A stretch of 64,000 nucleotides of DNA from an uncultured Ruminococcus sp. (GTDB taxonomy: Bacteria; Bacillota; Clostridia; Oscillospirales; Acutalibacteraceae), in NCBI GenBank assembly GCA_902785365.1, contig CACZYC010000001.1, positions 62,001 through 126,000 on the forward strand, written 5' to 3'. Position numbers and translations under genes: made by a program. The notes beneath the pieces are model-generated. The model made no database searches and was not told the DNA's origin. It saw nothing but the letters and a program-made list of their open reading frames with translations. Positions 32,837 to 41,039 of the stretch are shown piece by piece (the first letter of the stretch is position 1; every line of letters begins with the position of its first letter).

Positions 32837-32865
32837 TTGCAAAAACTAAATGTATGTGTTATAAT
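32837..32865 (+). promoter_or_regulatory. Promoter of nrdR
   Basis: TTGCAA, 17-bp spacer, TATAAT. Confidence 0.75.
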
Positions 32866-32907
32866 GCGATTAATGAATTATAGCACAAGATATAGGGGTG
32901 TTGGTAT

Positions 32908-33363
32908 ATGAAGTGTCCGTACTGTGGATTTGTTGAGAGTAAGGTTATTGATTCGCGTTCAGCCGACGATAACGAGCGTATCCGCCGCAGGCGCGAATGC
33001 CTTAAATGCGGCAAGCGTTTCACTACTCACGAGATTATTGAGACAGTTCCCGTTATTGTTGTAAAACGTGACAAGAGCCGTGAGAGCTTTGACCGCAACA
33101 AGCTCACAAACGGTCTTTTAAGAGCGTGCGAGAAACGTCCCGTATCTATCGAACAGATTGAGGGAATCGTCAACAATATCGAAAGTAAGGTGCAGTCAAG
33201 TCTCGACCGCGAGATAACCACCGAGCAAATAGGCGAGTTCGCTATGAATGAGCTCAAGAATATTGACGAGGTAAGCTATGTGCGTTTCGCGTCGGTTTAC
33301 CGTTCGTTTAAGGACATCAACACCTTTATGGACGAGCTCAACAAGCTCCTTAAAGAGAAGTAA
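32908..33363 (+). CDS. nrdR: NrdR, ribonucleotide reductase transcriptional repressor
   Basis: A 151-aa regulator that senses dATP/ATP and represses ribonucleotide reductase genes. The N-terminal zinc ribbon (CPYCG ... [10 protein letters not shown]) and the ATP-cone ([36 protein letters not shown]) are complete and of normal length. No NrdR box was recognised at its own promoter. Confidence 0.97.
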   Translation: MKCPYCGFVESKVIDSRSADDNERIRRRRECLKCGKRFTTHEIIETVPVIVVKRDKSRESFDRNKLTNGLLRACEKRPVSIEQIEGIVNNIESKVQSSLDREITTEQIGEFAMNELKNIDEVSYVRFASVYRSFKDINTFMDELNKLLKEK

Positions 33364-33421
33364 TTCAGTATATAATGGTCATTGACCGATTTTATAAGCA
33401 TAAATGTCAAGAATAATAACT

Positions 33422-33460
33422 AAGACTTGGGGTCGTTATAATCAGCCTCAAGTCTTTTTT
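33422..33460 (+). terminator. Intrinsic terminator after nrdR
   Basis: AAGACTTGGGG pairs with CCTCAAGTCTT (bulge allowed) before six T. The remaining 33461-33580 has no gene; it contains TGTCCACTGATTACTGACTG, a decayed relative of the TGACCACT repeats at 51724 and 62826. Confidence 0.75.
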
Positions 33461-33580
33461 CATTTTCAGATGAATATATATGTTCGTTAACTAAAGTGAT
33501 ATTTTAAAGGTTTATTTGTTCTCAATATTCACTGCCCGATGTCCACTGATTACTGACTGCGGAGAACTGCCTAATGGTAC

Positions 33581-33609
33581 TTGAAAAATTTACGCTCCTT
33601 TGGTATACT
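33581..33609 (+). promoter_or_regulatory. Promoter of the zinc-ribbon membrane protein gene
   Basis: TTGAAA, 17-bp spacer, TATACT; start codon 28 bp downstream. Confidence 0.75.
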
Positions 33610-33637
33610 TACTGTGTATAAAAAGGAGGGCTTCGTT

Positions 33638-34147
33638 ATGAAGTATTGTCCAAAATGCAACAGAATGTATAATGATGAGGAAACTGCCTGCGCTCAAGAG
33701 GAGTGTAAGGGCAAAACGCTGAAGGTAATTGAGGACGAAACCACGTCCGTTTACCTTTGTTCGGGTGATGTCTTGGAACGAGACAGAGTTCAGGCGGCGC
33801 TTGGGGATAATGGTGTTCCGAGCGTTTATACGCGCCACGGAGTTACCGCTAACTCCCAGGTTGTCACAGGACAGGATTTTGACGGCTTTGATATTCTCGT
33901 TCCATATGAACTATATGAAAAAGCTTATGATATCGCCGTGGGTATCGGCGCGATAAAGCTTGAAGGCGAGGAGATAATCGAGGATGACACCCCCGAGGAG
34001 GTTGAGCCTCATCCGCTTGAGGAAATGTCGCGTTCAAAGCGCACCACAGTCAGAGTAGTTTCGGCTATTCTGTTGATTATTGTCGTGGCGCTGGTGATAT
34101 ACGGCACTGATTTTATTATGCAATGGATTAAAGAATTGTTTAAATAA
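33638..34147 (+). CDS. Tail-anchored protein with zinc ribbon and DUF2007-like domain
   Basis: A 169-aa protein: N-terminal zinc-finger-like CPKCNRMYNDEETACAQEEC, a central ~70-residue domain (VYLCSGDVLERDRVQAALGD, DFDGFDILVPYELYEKAYDI) that resembles the small DUF2007/PII-like fold, an acidic linker, and a C-terminal membrane helix (VVSAILLIIVVALVIYGTDF). So it is probably anchored with its bulk in the cytoplasm. ATG at 33638 with AAGGAGGG upstream. Function unknown. Confidence 0.8.
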   Translation: MKYCPKCNRMYNDEETACAQEECKGKTLKVIEDETTSVYLCSGDVLERDRVQAALGDNGVPSVYTRHGVTANSQVVTGQDFDGFDILVPYELYEKAYDIAVGIGAIKLEGEEIIEDDTPEEVEPHPLEEMSRSKRTTVRVVSAILLIIVVALVIYGTDFIMQWIKELFK

Positions 34148-34203
34148 GCCTTCCCCCGAGTGAGGGCAAATAATGTTATTGAATAAAATTTGGAGGAATA
34201 ATA

Positions 34204-35475
34204 ATGAGTAAGCATATTGAGACAAAATGTATTCAGTCGGGCTATGAGCCTAAAAACGGTGAACCCAGAGTAATTCCGATTGTGCAGAGCACAACTTTCA
34301 AGTATGAAACCAGCGAGGATATGGGCGCGCTGTTTGATTTGGAGGCTGCGGGCTTCTTCTATACCCGTCTCGCAAATCCTACTCTTGACTTTGTCGAGAA
34401 GAAAATAGCCGATTTGGAGGGCGGCGTAGGCGCTATGCTTACATCTTCGGGACAGGCGGCTACACTCGCGACTGTTACAAATATCTGTAAGTCGGGCGAC
34501 CACGTAATCTGCTCCGCGGCGGTTTACGGCGGAACTTTTAATTTGTTCGCCAAGACTTTGGTTGACCTCGGTATCGACTGCACTTTTGTTGCTTCCGATA
34601 TTACAGAGGAAGAACTTAATAATTCTTTTAAAGAAAATACAAGACTTGTTTTCACGGAGTCTGTTACCAACCCGTCGCTTGACGTAGCCGACGTTGAAAT
34701 GTTCGCGAAGTGCGCTCACGCTCACGGCGTGCCGCTCTGCGTTGACAACACTTTCCCGACTCCGATTAACTTCAGACCTATCGAGTGGGGCGCGGATATT
34801 GTTGTTCACTCTACCTCAAAATATCTTGACGGCCACGCTGTGGCTCTCGGCGGCTGTGTTGTTGACAGCGGCAACTTCGACTGGACTAACGGCAAGTACC
34901 CGATGCTCAGCACTCCCGACGAGACTTATCACGGCGTAGTTTATACCGAACAGTTCGGCAAGGCGGCGTTCATTACTAAGGCGCGCACCCATATAATGCG
35001 CGATATGGGACCGCAGATGTCGCCGATGAACGGCTTTCTGCTCAATCTCGGTATTGAGACGCTGTTCCTCAGAGTTCCTCGCCATTGCGAGAACGCAATG
35101 AAGGTTGCCGAATTCCTCGAAAACAACGATAAAATCGAGTGGGTAAACTATCCGAGCTTAAAGAGCAGTAAGTATTATGACAGAGTTCAGAAGTATATGC
35201 CGAACGGTACCTGCGGCGTTGTTTCATTCGGCGTTAAGGGCGGAAGAAAAGCGGCAGAAAAGCTTATGGCTTCACTCAAGCTCGCCGCTATCGTAACTCA
35301 CGTTGCCGACGCGAGAACCTGCTGTCTGCACCCCGCGAGTTCAACTCACCGCCAGATGACCGACGAACAGCTTGAGGCGGCGGGTATCAGCCCGAATATG
35401 ATTCGCTTCTCGGTTGGTATCGAGAACGCTGAGGACATAATCGCCGACCTCAAACAGGCGATTGATAACGTGTAA
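34204..35475 (+). CDS. metY: O-acetylhomoserine sulfhydrylase-type PLP enzyme
   Basis: A 423-aa Cys/Met-metabolism PLP enzyme, expected to make homocysteine (or methionine) from O-acetylhomoserine and sulfide. Features: QSTTFKYETSEDMGALFD, TRLANPTLDFVEKKIADLEG, LTSSGQAATLATVTNI, the PLP lysine in HSTSKYLDGH, and the long insertion with GPQMSPMNGFLLNLGIETL characteristic of MetY rather than MetB/MetC. The cysteine pair in ARTCCLHPASSTHRQ is also family-like. The stop overlaps the ispD start by one base. A methionine gamma-lyase activity cannot be excluded. Confidence 0.93.
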   Translation: MSKHIETKCIQSGYEPKNGEPRVIPIVQSTTFKYETSEDMGALFDLEAAGFFYTRLANPTLDFVEKKIADLEGGVGAMLTSSGQAATLATVTNICKSGDHVICSAAVYGGTFNLFAKTLVDLGIDCTFVASDITEEELNNSFKENTRLVFTESVTNPSLDVADVEMFAKCAHAHGVPLCVDNTFPTPINFRPIEWGADIVVHSTSKYLDGHAVALGGCVVDSGNFDWTNGKYPMLSTPDETYHGVVYTEQFGKAAFITKARTHIMRDMGPQMSPMNGFLLNLGIETLFLRVPRHCENAMKVAEFLENNDKIEWVNYPSLKSSKYYDRVQKYMPNGTCGVVSFGVKGGRKAAEKLMASLKLAAIVTHVADARTCCLHPASSTHRQMTDEQLEAAGISPNMIRFSVGIENAEDIIADLKQAIDNV

Positions 35476-36152
35476 TGAATACCTTTGTAAGCGCGATTAT
35501 CGTCGCGGCGGGTAATTCAACTCGTATGGGTTTAGGCAAAAGCAAGCAGTTTATCGAGCTTTGCGGCGAACCCGTAATTAAGCATACGCTCAGGGCGTTT
35601 GAAAACTGTGAGGTTATAAACTCAGTTGTCATTGTCTGCCGTGAACAGGATGAAAATGAGATAAAAGAGATAATAAAATCCGCCAAGTTCAGCAAGGTAA
35701 AAGCTGTGGTTTACGGCGGTGAGACGAGAGATATCAGCGTTAAAAACGGCGTTCAGGCTTGTGACGAACGCACCACCCACTTCGCCATACACGACGGCGC
35801 GCGTCCGCTTGTCTCGAATAAGGATATCAAAGCGGTTGTGGAAGAAGCTGTAAAATGCAAAGCCGCTGCTCTCGGAACACTTGTGACAGATACGATAAAG
35901 GTTGTTGACGAGAATAACAATATCATTTCTACACCTGACAGGAGCGCGCTCAGAGCTGTGCAGACGCCTCAGGTGTTTGAGAAAGACTTGTACCTAAAAG
36001 CGCTCAAAGAAGGCAGTAACAAGGGGATTACCGACGACTGCCAGCTTGTTGAGAGCATAGGGGAGAGTGTAAAAATCGTAATCGGCAGTGAGAAGAATAT
36101 AAAACTCACAAAAAAGTTTGATATCCCGATCGCGGAAAGATTAATGGAATAA
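35475..36152 (+). CDS. ispD: IspD, 2-C-methyl-D-erythritol 4-phosphate cytidylyltransferase
   Basis: A 225-aa enzyme of the MEP isoprenoid pathway that joins MEP to CTP. Motifs: AIIVAAGNSTRMGLGKSKQF (CTP-binding), YGGETRDISVKNGV, HDGARPLVS, RAVQTPQVF, TDDCQLVE. The start overlaps metY (TAATG), so translation is coupled. ispF, the usual neighbour, is 2.8 kb downstream behind an LRR surface-protein gene. Confidence 0.97.
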   Translation: MNTFVSAIIVAAGNSTRMGLGKSKQFIELCGEPVIKHTLRAFENCEVINSVVIVCREQDENEIKEIIKSAKFSKVKAVVYGGETRDISVKNGVQACDERTTHFAIHDGARPLVSNKDIKAVVEEAVKCKAAALGTLVTDTIKVVDENNNIISTPDRSALRAVQTPQVFEKDLYLKALKEGSNKGITDDCQLVESIGESVKIVIGSEKNIKLTKKFDIPIAERLME

Positions 36153-36157
36153 GGCTC

Positions 36158-36185
36158 TGCCCGACTTTGTGTCGGGCAATTTTTG
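36158..36185 (+). terminator. Intrinsic terminator after ispD
   Basis: TGCCCGAC / GTCGGGCA, loop TTTGT, then ATTTTTG. Confidence 0.9.
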
Positions 36186-36220
36186 TTTGTTTTAACCAAA
36201 TCGGAGCGTCAAAATTTGGA

Positions 36221-36249
36221 TTGCAAAATCTTTTGGAGTGTGATAAAAT
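36221..36249 (+). promoter_or_regulatory. Distal promoter candidate for the LRR gene
   Basis: TTGCAA, 17-bp spacer, TAAAAT. It would give a leader of about 230 nt. Confidence 0.55.
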
Positions 36250-36361
36250 AGGTATGCCAACAATTACAAAATAATATGGATTATTGAACGAATTACTATG
36301 CTATATTTGTGGAATAGTATTTTTATTATTATTGATAAAAATGCCGTACTCCAAATTTCAG

Positions 36362-36390
36362 TGGACTATTCTACAATGTAGTATTATAAT
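36362..36390 (+). promoter_or_regulatory. Proximal promoter candidate for the LRR gene
   Basis: TGGACT, 17-bp spacer, perfect TATAAT. It would give a ~90-nt leader containing the attenuator. Confidence 0.6.
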
Positions 36391-36419
36391 CCTGTGTAAT
36401 TGTTTGGCGACAATTGGAG

Positions 36420-36468
36420 CTACGCGTTTTTTGTGCGTAGTTTTGATTGACAAACTACGCATTTTTTT
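36420..36468 (+). promoter_or_regulatory. Attenuator in the leader of the LRR surface-protein gene
   Basis: Three segments: CTACGC (36420-36425), GCGTAG (36435-36440) and CTACGC (36455-36460). Segments 2 and 3 lie in a perfect 10-bp terminator stem (TGCGTAGTTT / AAACTACGCA) followed by seven T and immediately by the ribosome site; segments 1 and 2 make the competing hairpin. The ligand or trigger is unknown, and no known riboswitch core was recognised. Confidence 0.65.
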
Positions 36469-36483
36469 AAGGAGGCAATTACA

Positions 36484-38925
36484 ATGTTCAAAAGGTTTGT
36501 ATCATTATTTTTGCTTGTGGTTTTTTCGCTGTCGCTGTTATCGGCGGTCTGCGTAAATGCCGAGGATGAAACCCCTGCCGAATGGGATCCGTCAAATGAT
36601 CCGAATGTCGAGATTATTTATCCGTGGTCTGAACATGACGGGGAATGTGATAACTTCACTTATCAGATTATTGATGACTCAAGCGCGAGAATAATGCGCT
36701 ATATGGGCAATGACAAGGACGTTGTGATTCCGTCTGAGGTTGACGGATATACTGTTACGGAGTTCAGCTCGCTCGCCTTTGATGACGAAATGGGGATTGA
36801 GTCGATAACGATCCCCGAAACGATAACATTTATATACAGCTTTTCGTTTGTGAATCTTTCCACGCTGAAAACAGTATACTACAACTCGATATACGCAAAT
36901 ACATCCAAGGCTAATGGAGTTTTCTTCAGATGTCCAAACATCCAAAAGGTTGTGGTCGGCGATAAGGTCAAGAAAATCTGCGAATACGCCTTCTGCGGAC
37001 TTGGCGATGTCGAGATTAATATTCCCGACTCGGTCGAGGAAATCGGCGCGCACGCGTTTGAGTATACGGGTTTTGAGTCGGTAAGACTTCCCGACAATAT
37101 GAAAGTTCTCGGCGAGTACGCGTTTGCTCAGTGCGGCAACCTGACAGATATTTCGACCGATGCCGAAGTTATCGGCAAGGGCTGCTTCTGGCGCAGCAGA
37201 AAACTCAAAAATGTTGAGCTGAGAGAGGGCGTCAAGCAGGTTGACGAAATAGCGTTCTACGAATGTGATTCCATAACCGAAATCAGCTTCCCCGACACAA
37301 TTGAAACGATCGGCAGCGGAGTTTTTAAGAGCAATCACAACCTGTTGAGCGTACATATCGGAAAAAACCTTAAGGCGATTGAGACGGGAGCTTTCAGCAA
37401 CTGCCTGAAGCTTAATACTGTAAATATCCCTTACGGTACCGAAAGAATAGATCTCAACGCGTTCTATAACACGGCTGTGAAAAACATTTATCTGCCCGAC
37501 ACCGTAAAAGAAATTGGAATCTGGGCGTTTTCGGGATGCAGACAGATGGAAACGATTCACCTGCCCGAAGGGCTTGAGACGCTGCACTCGGGTGTGATGT
37601 GGAATTGTGAGAGCCTTAAGGAAATCAAAATTCCCGACAGCGTAACGACCATCGGTCCCACCGCGTTCGCAAACTGCAAAAGCATCACAGAAATTGAGGT
37701 TCCCGAGGGTGTTACAAAACTTGAGAAAGAGACTTTCAGCGGGTGTGAAAACCTCGAGCAAATAACGGCAAAGGGAACAATCACCGCGATAGACGAGAGC
37801 GTTTTCGCGGGTACGGCGTGGTTTAACAATCAGCAGGGTTTTGTATATTTTCAGAACATATTGTGCGGTTACAGCGGAGAAATGCCCGCAAACACCGAAC
37901 TTACAATAAAAGACGGAACAATCGCCACCGCCGTTCAGGCGATGTACAATCAGAAGAATCTTGTGTCCGTTACTATGCCCGACAGCATTGTGTCGCTCGG
38001 AGTGCAGAGCTTCAAGGGCTGCTCGGGACTTAAAAACGTGAAGATTTCAAACGGACTCAGCGCTTTGCCAATGAGTACGTTCAACGGCTGTACAGCTTTG
38101 CGGGAAATAACAATACCAGAAAATATTACCGAGCTCGGCACATACGCTTTCTATAACTGCGCGTCTGTGAAGGAAGTGACGATCCCGAACGGTGTAAGCG
38201 CGATTAAGGATTATTGCTTTGCGTATTGTTACTCTCTCGAAAAAGTCAATATTCCCGACAGCGTTAAAAAAATCAATTCGGACGCGTTTTCTTATTGCAC
38301 GAAGCTTGAGTCGGTTACGCTGAGTAAAAATGTAAAATCAATCGACCAATACGCTTTCTATAAGTCGGGGTTGAAAACAATAATAGGATATTCGGGCAGT
38401 TACGCTCAGACCTACGCGAAAAAGTACAAATATGCTTTTGTCGATATTGATCAGGCAGAGGCGACAGAGCCGTCATCCTCCGAGCAGCCTTCTGTACCTG
38501 TGTCTGAACCTGCTTTCTCAGAAACGGAATCGACCGTGCCCGAAGCTGAACTTTCGGCCTCGGAGCCTGAGCCTTCCGAAACGGCAAACCCGAACGACGG
38601 GAAAACCGTTGTCGTTAAACCCAAGGCGAAAAAGGCAAATCCCATGAGTGTTAAGGTGAAAACAACTGTGGTGAAGGCTTCTAAACTCAAAAAAGCAAAA
38701 GCGGTTGTAAAGGCAATCACGGTCTCAAAGGCGAAGGGCAAGCTGTCTTTTGCAAAAGTCAGCGGTTCAAAATACTTGACCGTCAACAAAACCACAGGAA
38801 AGATTACCGTCAAAAAGAACACAAAGAAAGGCACTTATACAATCAGAGTCAAAGTAACCGCCAAAGGCAGCGCTGACTATAAGAGCAAAAGCAAAACGGT
38901 TACGGTAAAGATAAAAGTCAGGTGA
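36484..38925 (+). CDS. BspA-like leucine-rich-repeat surface protein
   Basis: An 813-aa secreted protein. Signal peptide ~1-26 (SLFLLVVFSLSLLSAVCVNA). Residues ~60-650 consist of LRR_5/BspA repeats of ~23 residues (IPDSVEEIGAHAFEYTGFES, LPDTVKEIGIWAFSGCRQME, IPNGVSAIKDYCFAYCYSLE). A Pro/Ser/Glu-rich linker (~660-715) leads to a ~95-residue Lys/Thr/Val-rich C-terminal module (LSFAKVSGSKYLTVNKTTGK, ending SKSKTVTVKIKVR) that also ends the protein at 3-581. BspA-like proteins bind host or matrix proteins. Start with AGGAGG directly after an attenuator. It separates ispD from ispF. Confidence 0.92.
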   Translation: MFKRFVSLFLLVVFSLSLLSAVCVNAEDETPAEWDPSNDPNVEIIYPWSEHDGECDNFTYQIIDDSSARIMRYMGNDKDVVIPSEVDGYTVTEFSSLAFDDEMGIESITIPETITFIYSFSFVNLSTLKTVYYNSIYANTSKANGVFFRCPNIQKVVVGDKVKKICEYAFCGLGDVEINIPDSVEEIGAHAFEYTGFESVRLPDNMKVLGEYAFAQCGNLTDISTDAEVIGKGCFWRSRKLKNVELREGVKQVDEIAFYECDSITEISFPDTIETIGSGVFKSNHNLLSVHIGKNLKAIETGAFSNCLKLNTVNIPYGTERIDLNAFYNTAVKNIYLPDTVKEIGIWAFSGCRQMETIHLPEGLETLHSGVMWNCESLKEIKIPDSVTTIGPTAFANCKSITEIEVPEGVTKLEKETFSGCENLEQITAKGTITAIDESVFAGTAWFNNQQGFVYFQNILCGYSGEMPANTELTIKDGTIATAVQAMYNQKNLVSVTMPDSIVSLGVQSFKGCSGLKNVKISNGLSALPMSTFNGCTALREITIPENITELGTYAFYNCASVKEVTIPNGVSAIKDYCFAYCYSLEKVNIPDSVKKINSDAFSYCTKLESVTLSKNVKSIDQYAFYKSGLKTIIGYSGSYAQTYAKKYKYAFVDIDQAEATEPSSSEQPSVPVSEPAFSETESTVPEAELSASEPEPSETANPNDGKTVVVKPKAKKANPMSVKVKTTVVKASKLKKAKAVVKAITVSKAKGKLSFAKVSGSKYLTVNKTTGKITVKKNTKKGTYTIRVKVTAKGSADYKSKSKTVTVKIKVR

Positions 38926-38932
38926 ATAAACT

Positions 38933-39400
38933 ATGCGTATTGGTCACGGATATGATGTGCACAAGCTCGTTGAGGGCAGAAAGCTGATACTCGGCGGAGT
39001 GGATATTCCGTATGAAAAAGGGCTGCTCGGCCACAGCGACGCCGATGTGCTTTTGCACGCGATTATGGATGCTTTGCTCGGCGCGGCGGCGCTGGGTGAT
39101 ATCGGCAAATTGTTCCCCGATACTGACGAGAAATTCAAGGGAGCGGACAGTATTCTTCTGCTCAAAGAGGTTTGCCGTGTGCTGAGTGAAAACGGCTATA
39201 AGATAGTCAATATTGACTCCACCGTAATCGCTCAGAGACCTAAATTGAAGGATTATATTGTCACAATGCGTGAGAATATCGCCGAGGCCTGTAAGGTTGA
39301 TGTAAGTCAAATCAGTGTAAAGGCGACCACCGAGGAAAAGCTCGGATTTACGGGCTCGGGCGAGGGCATTTCGGCTCACGCGGTCTGCCTGATTGAGTGA
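38933..39400 (+). CDS. ispF: IspF, 2-C-methyl-D-erythritol 2,4-cyclodiphosphate synthase
   Basis: A 155-aa MEP-pathway enzyme. Motifs: [11 protein letters not shown] (zinc ligands Asp, His), [56 protein letters not shown]. Starts 7 bp after the LRR gene and has no promoter of its own that I can see, so its expression depends on the LRR transcript or on readthrough from ispD. Confidence 0.97.
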   Translation: MRIGHGYDVHKLVEGRKLILGGVDIPYEKGLLGHSDADVLLHAIMDALLGAAALGDIGKLFPDTDEKFKGADSILLLKEVCRVLSENGYKIVNIDSTVIAQRPKLKDYIVTMRENIAEACKVDVSQISVKATTEEKLGFTGSGEGISAHAVCLIE

Positions 39401-39410
39401 TTAAAGACGC

Positions 39411-39438
39411 TTGACAAATCCTTTGTGTGTGCTATAAT
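39411..39438 (+). promoter_or_regulatory. Near-consensus sigma-A promoter of a small RNA
   Basis: Perfect TTGACA and perfect TATAAT, 16-bp spacer with TGTGTGTGC before the -10; the best promoter match noticed in the window. Confidence 0.88.
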
Positions 39439-39444
39439 ATAAAC

Positions 39445-39535
39445 AGAACAGAGTTGACCGAACGAAACGGTTAGCCTGCTTTTATCACTAATTAAAAAAT
39501 AACCGCGATTTTAGCATCGGCGCGGTTATTTTTTT
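39445..39535 (+). ncRNA. Candidate ~91-nt small RNA
   Basis: Between a near-consensus promoter and a perfect terminator (AATAACCGCG / CGCGGTTATT, 13-nt loop, seven T). No ATG or GTG ORF fits. An internal hairpin (ACCG / CGGT around AACGAAA) lies at about 39457-39471, followed by a single-stranded U/A-rich part. It may be a free sRNA or the prematurely ended leader of the carboxypeptidase gene. It does not contain a T-box motif. Confidence 0.6.
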
Positions 39536-39722
39536 ATGCCAATTAGGCTTCCCTTGGGGGAAGCTGTCACGGAGCTTGCGGAGTGACTGAAGAGGGTCCA
39601 TTTGAAATGGACTTACAATCTGACGTTTTATATTACGAGCTTTCTAAAGTTGACCCTCTCCCGACCAAATCGCTTTCGGGCGATTTGTCCACCCTCCCCC
39701 AAGGGAGGGCTTGGCATGAATA
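39536..39722. mobile_element. MITE-like palindromic element
   Basis: About 185 bp with imperfect terminal inverted repeats: left end ATGCCAA..GGCTTCCCTTGGGGGAAGC, right end CCTCCCCCAAGGGAGGGC..TTGGCAT. Internal words GTCAC/GTGAC and AGAGGGTCCA / TTGACCCTCT also pair. No ORF. Elements of this style (GCTTCCCTTGGGGGAAGC, CCTCCCCCAAGGGAGG ends) are, from general knowledge, abundant in Ruminococcaceae genomes as non-autonomous repeats. Confidence 0.7.
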
Positions 39723-39762
39723 AAAAATATGCCTCGTTCATAAGCTTGAACGAGGTGTTTTT

Positions 39763-40908
39763 ATGTTTAAACGTATTGTTTCTTTTATACTGATTTTCGC
39801 CGTGTTAATCGTACCTACGGGGGTTTTTGCCAAGGCGGAAAAGCCGTCTTTGAACCTGAATGCTCCCGCGGCTGTATTAATTGAAGCTGAGACAGGTAAA
39901 ATTCTTTTTGAGAAAAATAAAGACGATAAAAGAGCCTGTGCTTCAATCACAAAGGTTATGACGCTTCTGCTTGTTATGGAAGCTTTAGAAAACGGTCAAA
40001 TAAAGCTTACGGACACGCTCACGGCTTCCGAGCACGCGGCGTCTATGGGCGGCTCGGATATCTGGCTGGAACCCGGGGAGAAGATGAAAGTCGATGACCT
40101 CATAAAAGCAACTGCTGTGGCTTCCGCCAATGACGCCGCGGTGGTTCTCGCCGAGACAATTTCGGGAAGTGAGGACGCTTTTGTCGCTGAGATGAACAAG
40201 CGCGCGAAGACTCTCGGAATGAAGAATACTGCTTTTAAGAACTGCAACGGACTGGACGAAAAGGGTCACCTTACCTCGGCTGAGGACGTTGCGATAATGT
40301 CGCGTGAGCTTATAAAGCACAAAAAAATCTTTGATTACACATCTATATGGATAGATAATCTGCGGGGCGGCAAAACTCAGATTGTGAACACAAACAAGCT
40401 CCTTAAAAGTTATGACGGAATAACGGGGCTAAAGACTGGCACAACAGGGGAGGCAGGCTGCTGTATAACTGCGACGGCTCAGCGTAAAGGGCTTAGTATT
40501 ATTGCCGTGGTACTTGGAGGCAAAAGCGGTAAAGAACGGTTTAAGGACGCCGCCGATTTGCTGGACTACGGCTTCGCGAATTTTACTGTTGAAAAGCTGA
40601 AACTCCCCAAAGAGGCTACTCAGGACGTTAAGGTAGAGGGCGGTATGAGCGACACGCTAAAGCTTGTATGTGAAAATCCCGGGAACGCGGTTATCGGTAA
40701 AACCGCGAGTGAGAAGCTCAGCTCCGAGTGTAAAATTAAGAAAGATATAAAGGCTCCCGTAAAGAAAGGCGACAGGGTAGGAGAGGTGAATTATTATCTG
40801 AACGGAGAAGTCATCAAAACCTGTCCGATTACCGCGGGGAATTCCGTCGAAGAAATGAGCTTTTTAACAGTTTTAGGCTGCGTGTATAATTCTATTATAG
40901 AATTATAA
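39763..40908 (+). CDS. dacF: D-alanyl-D-alanine carboxypeptidase (DacF/PBP5-6 type)
   Basis: A 381-aa serine peptidase that trims the terminal D-Ala from peptidoglycan stem peptides outside the membrane. Signal peptide 1-23 (SFILIFAVLIVPTGVFA), SxxK in ASITKVM (Ser61), SxN in ASANDAAVV, KTG in GLKTGTTGEAG, and a C-terminal beta-rich domain ending in a hydrophobic helix (MSFLTVLGCVYNSIIEL) that probably sits on the membrane. In sporulating species DacF-type enzymes act during cortex formation. Start ATG 39763 with AGGTG upstream, 40 bp past a MITE-like element. Confidence 0.94.
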   Translation: MFKRIVSFILIFAVLIVPTGVFAKAEKPSLNLNAPAAVLIEAETGKILFEKNKDDKRACASITKVMTLLLVMEALENGQIKLTDTLTASEHAASMGGSDIWLEPGEKMKVDDLIKATAVASANDAAVVLAETISGSEDAFVAEMNKRAKTLGMKNTAFKNCNGLDEKGHLTSAEDVAIMSRELIKHKKIFDYTSIWIDNLRGGKTQIVNTNKLLKSYDGITGLKTGTTGEAGCCITATAQRKGLSIIAVVLGGKSGKERFKDAADLLDYGFANFTVEKLKLPKEATQDVKVEGGMSDTLKLVCENPGNAVIGKTASEKLSSECKIKKDIKAPVKKGDRVGEVNYYLNGEVIKTCPITAGNSVEEMSFLTVLGCVYNSIIEL

Positions 40909-40948
40909 TCCGTTTCTCATTTCTCCTTTCTCATTTCTCATTTTCCTC

Positions 40949-40977
40949 TTGCATATGCTCCCATTTTGTGGTAAAAT
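40949..40977 (+). promoter_or_regulatory. Promoter of pgi, followed by a leader hairpin
   Basis: TTGCAT, 17-bp spacer, TAAAAT. An 8-bp hairpin, AGCGTATC / GATACGCT (40997-41023), lies just before the GGGGG ribosome site and may affect mRNA stability or initiation. Confidence 0.7.
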
Positions 40978-41039
40978 ATCATTAATAATACAAAATAGCG
41001 TATCTGTATGCTTTTGATACGCTCTTTGGGGGTAATATT

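Noticed and set aside
36284..36556. Open frame upstream of and overlapping the LRR gene
   Set aside because: It crosses a promoter and a terminator and overlaps the LRR signal peptide in another frame; no ribosome site.
39411..39535. T-box or known riboswitch before the carboxypeptidase gene
   Set aside because: Too short, no T-box bulge sequence, and over 200 bp of MITE-like DNA separates it from the gene.
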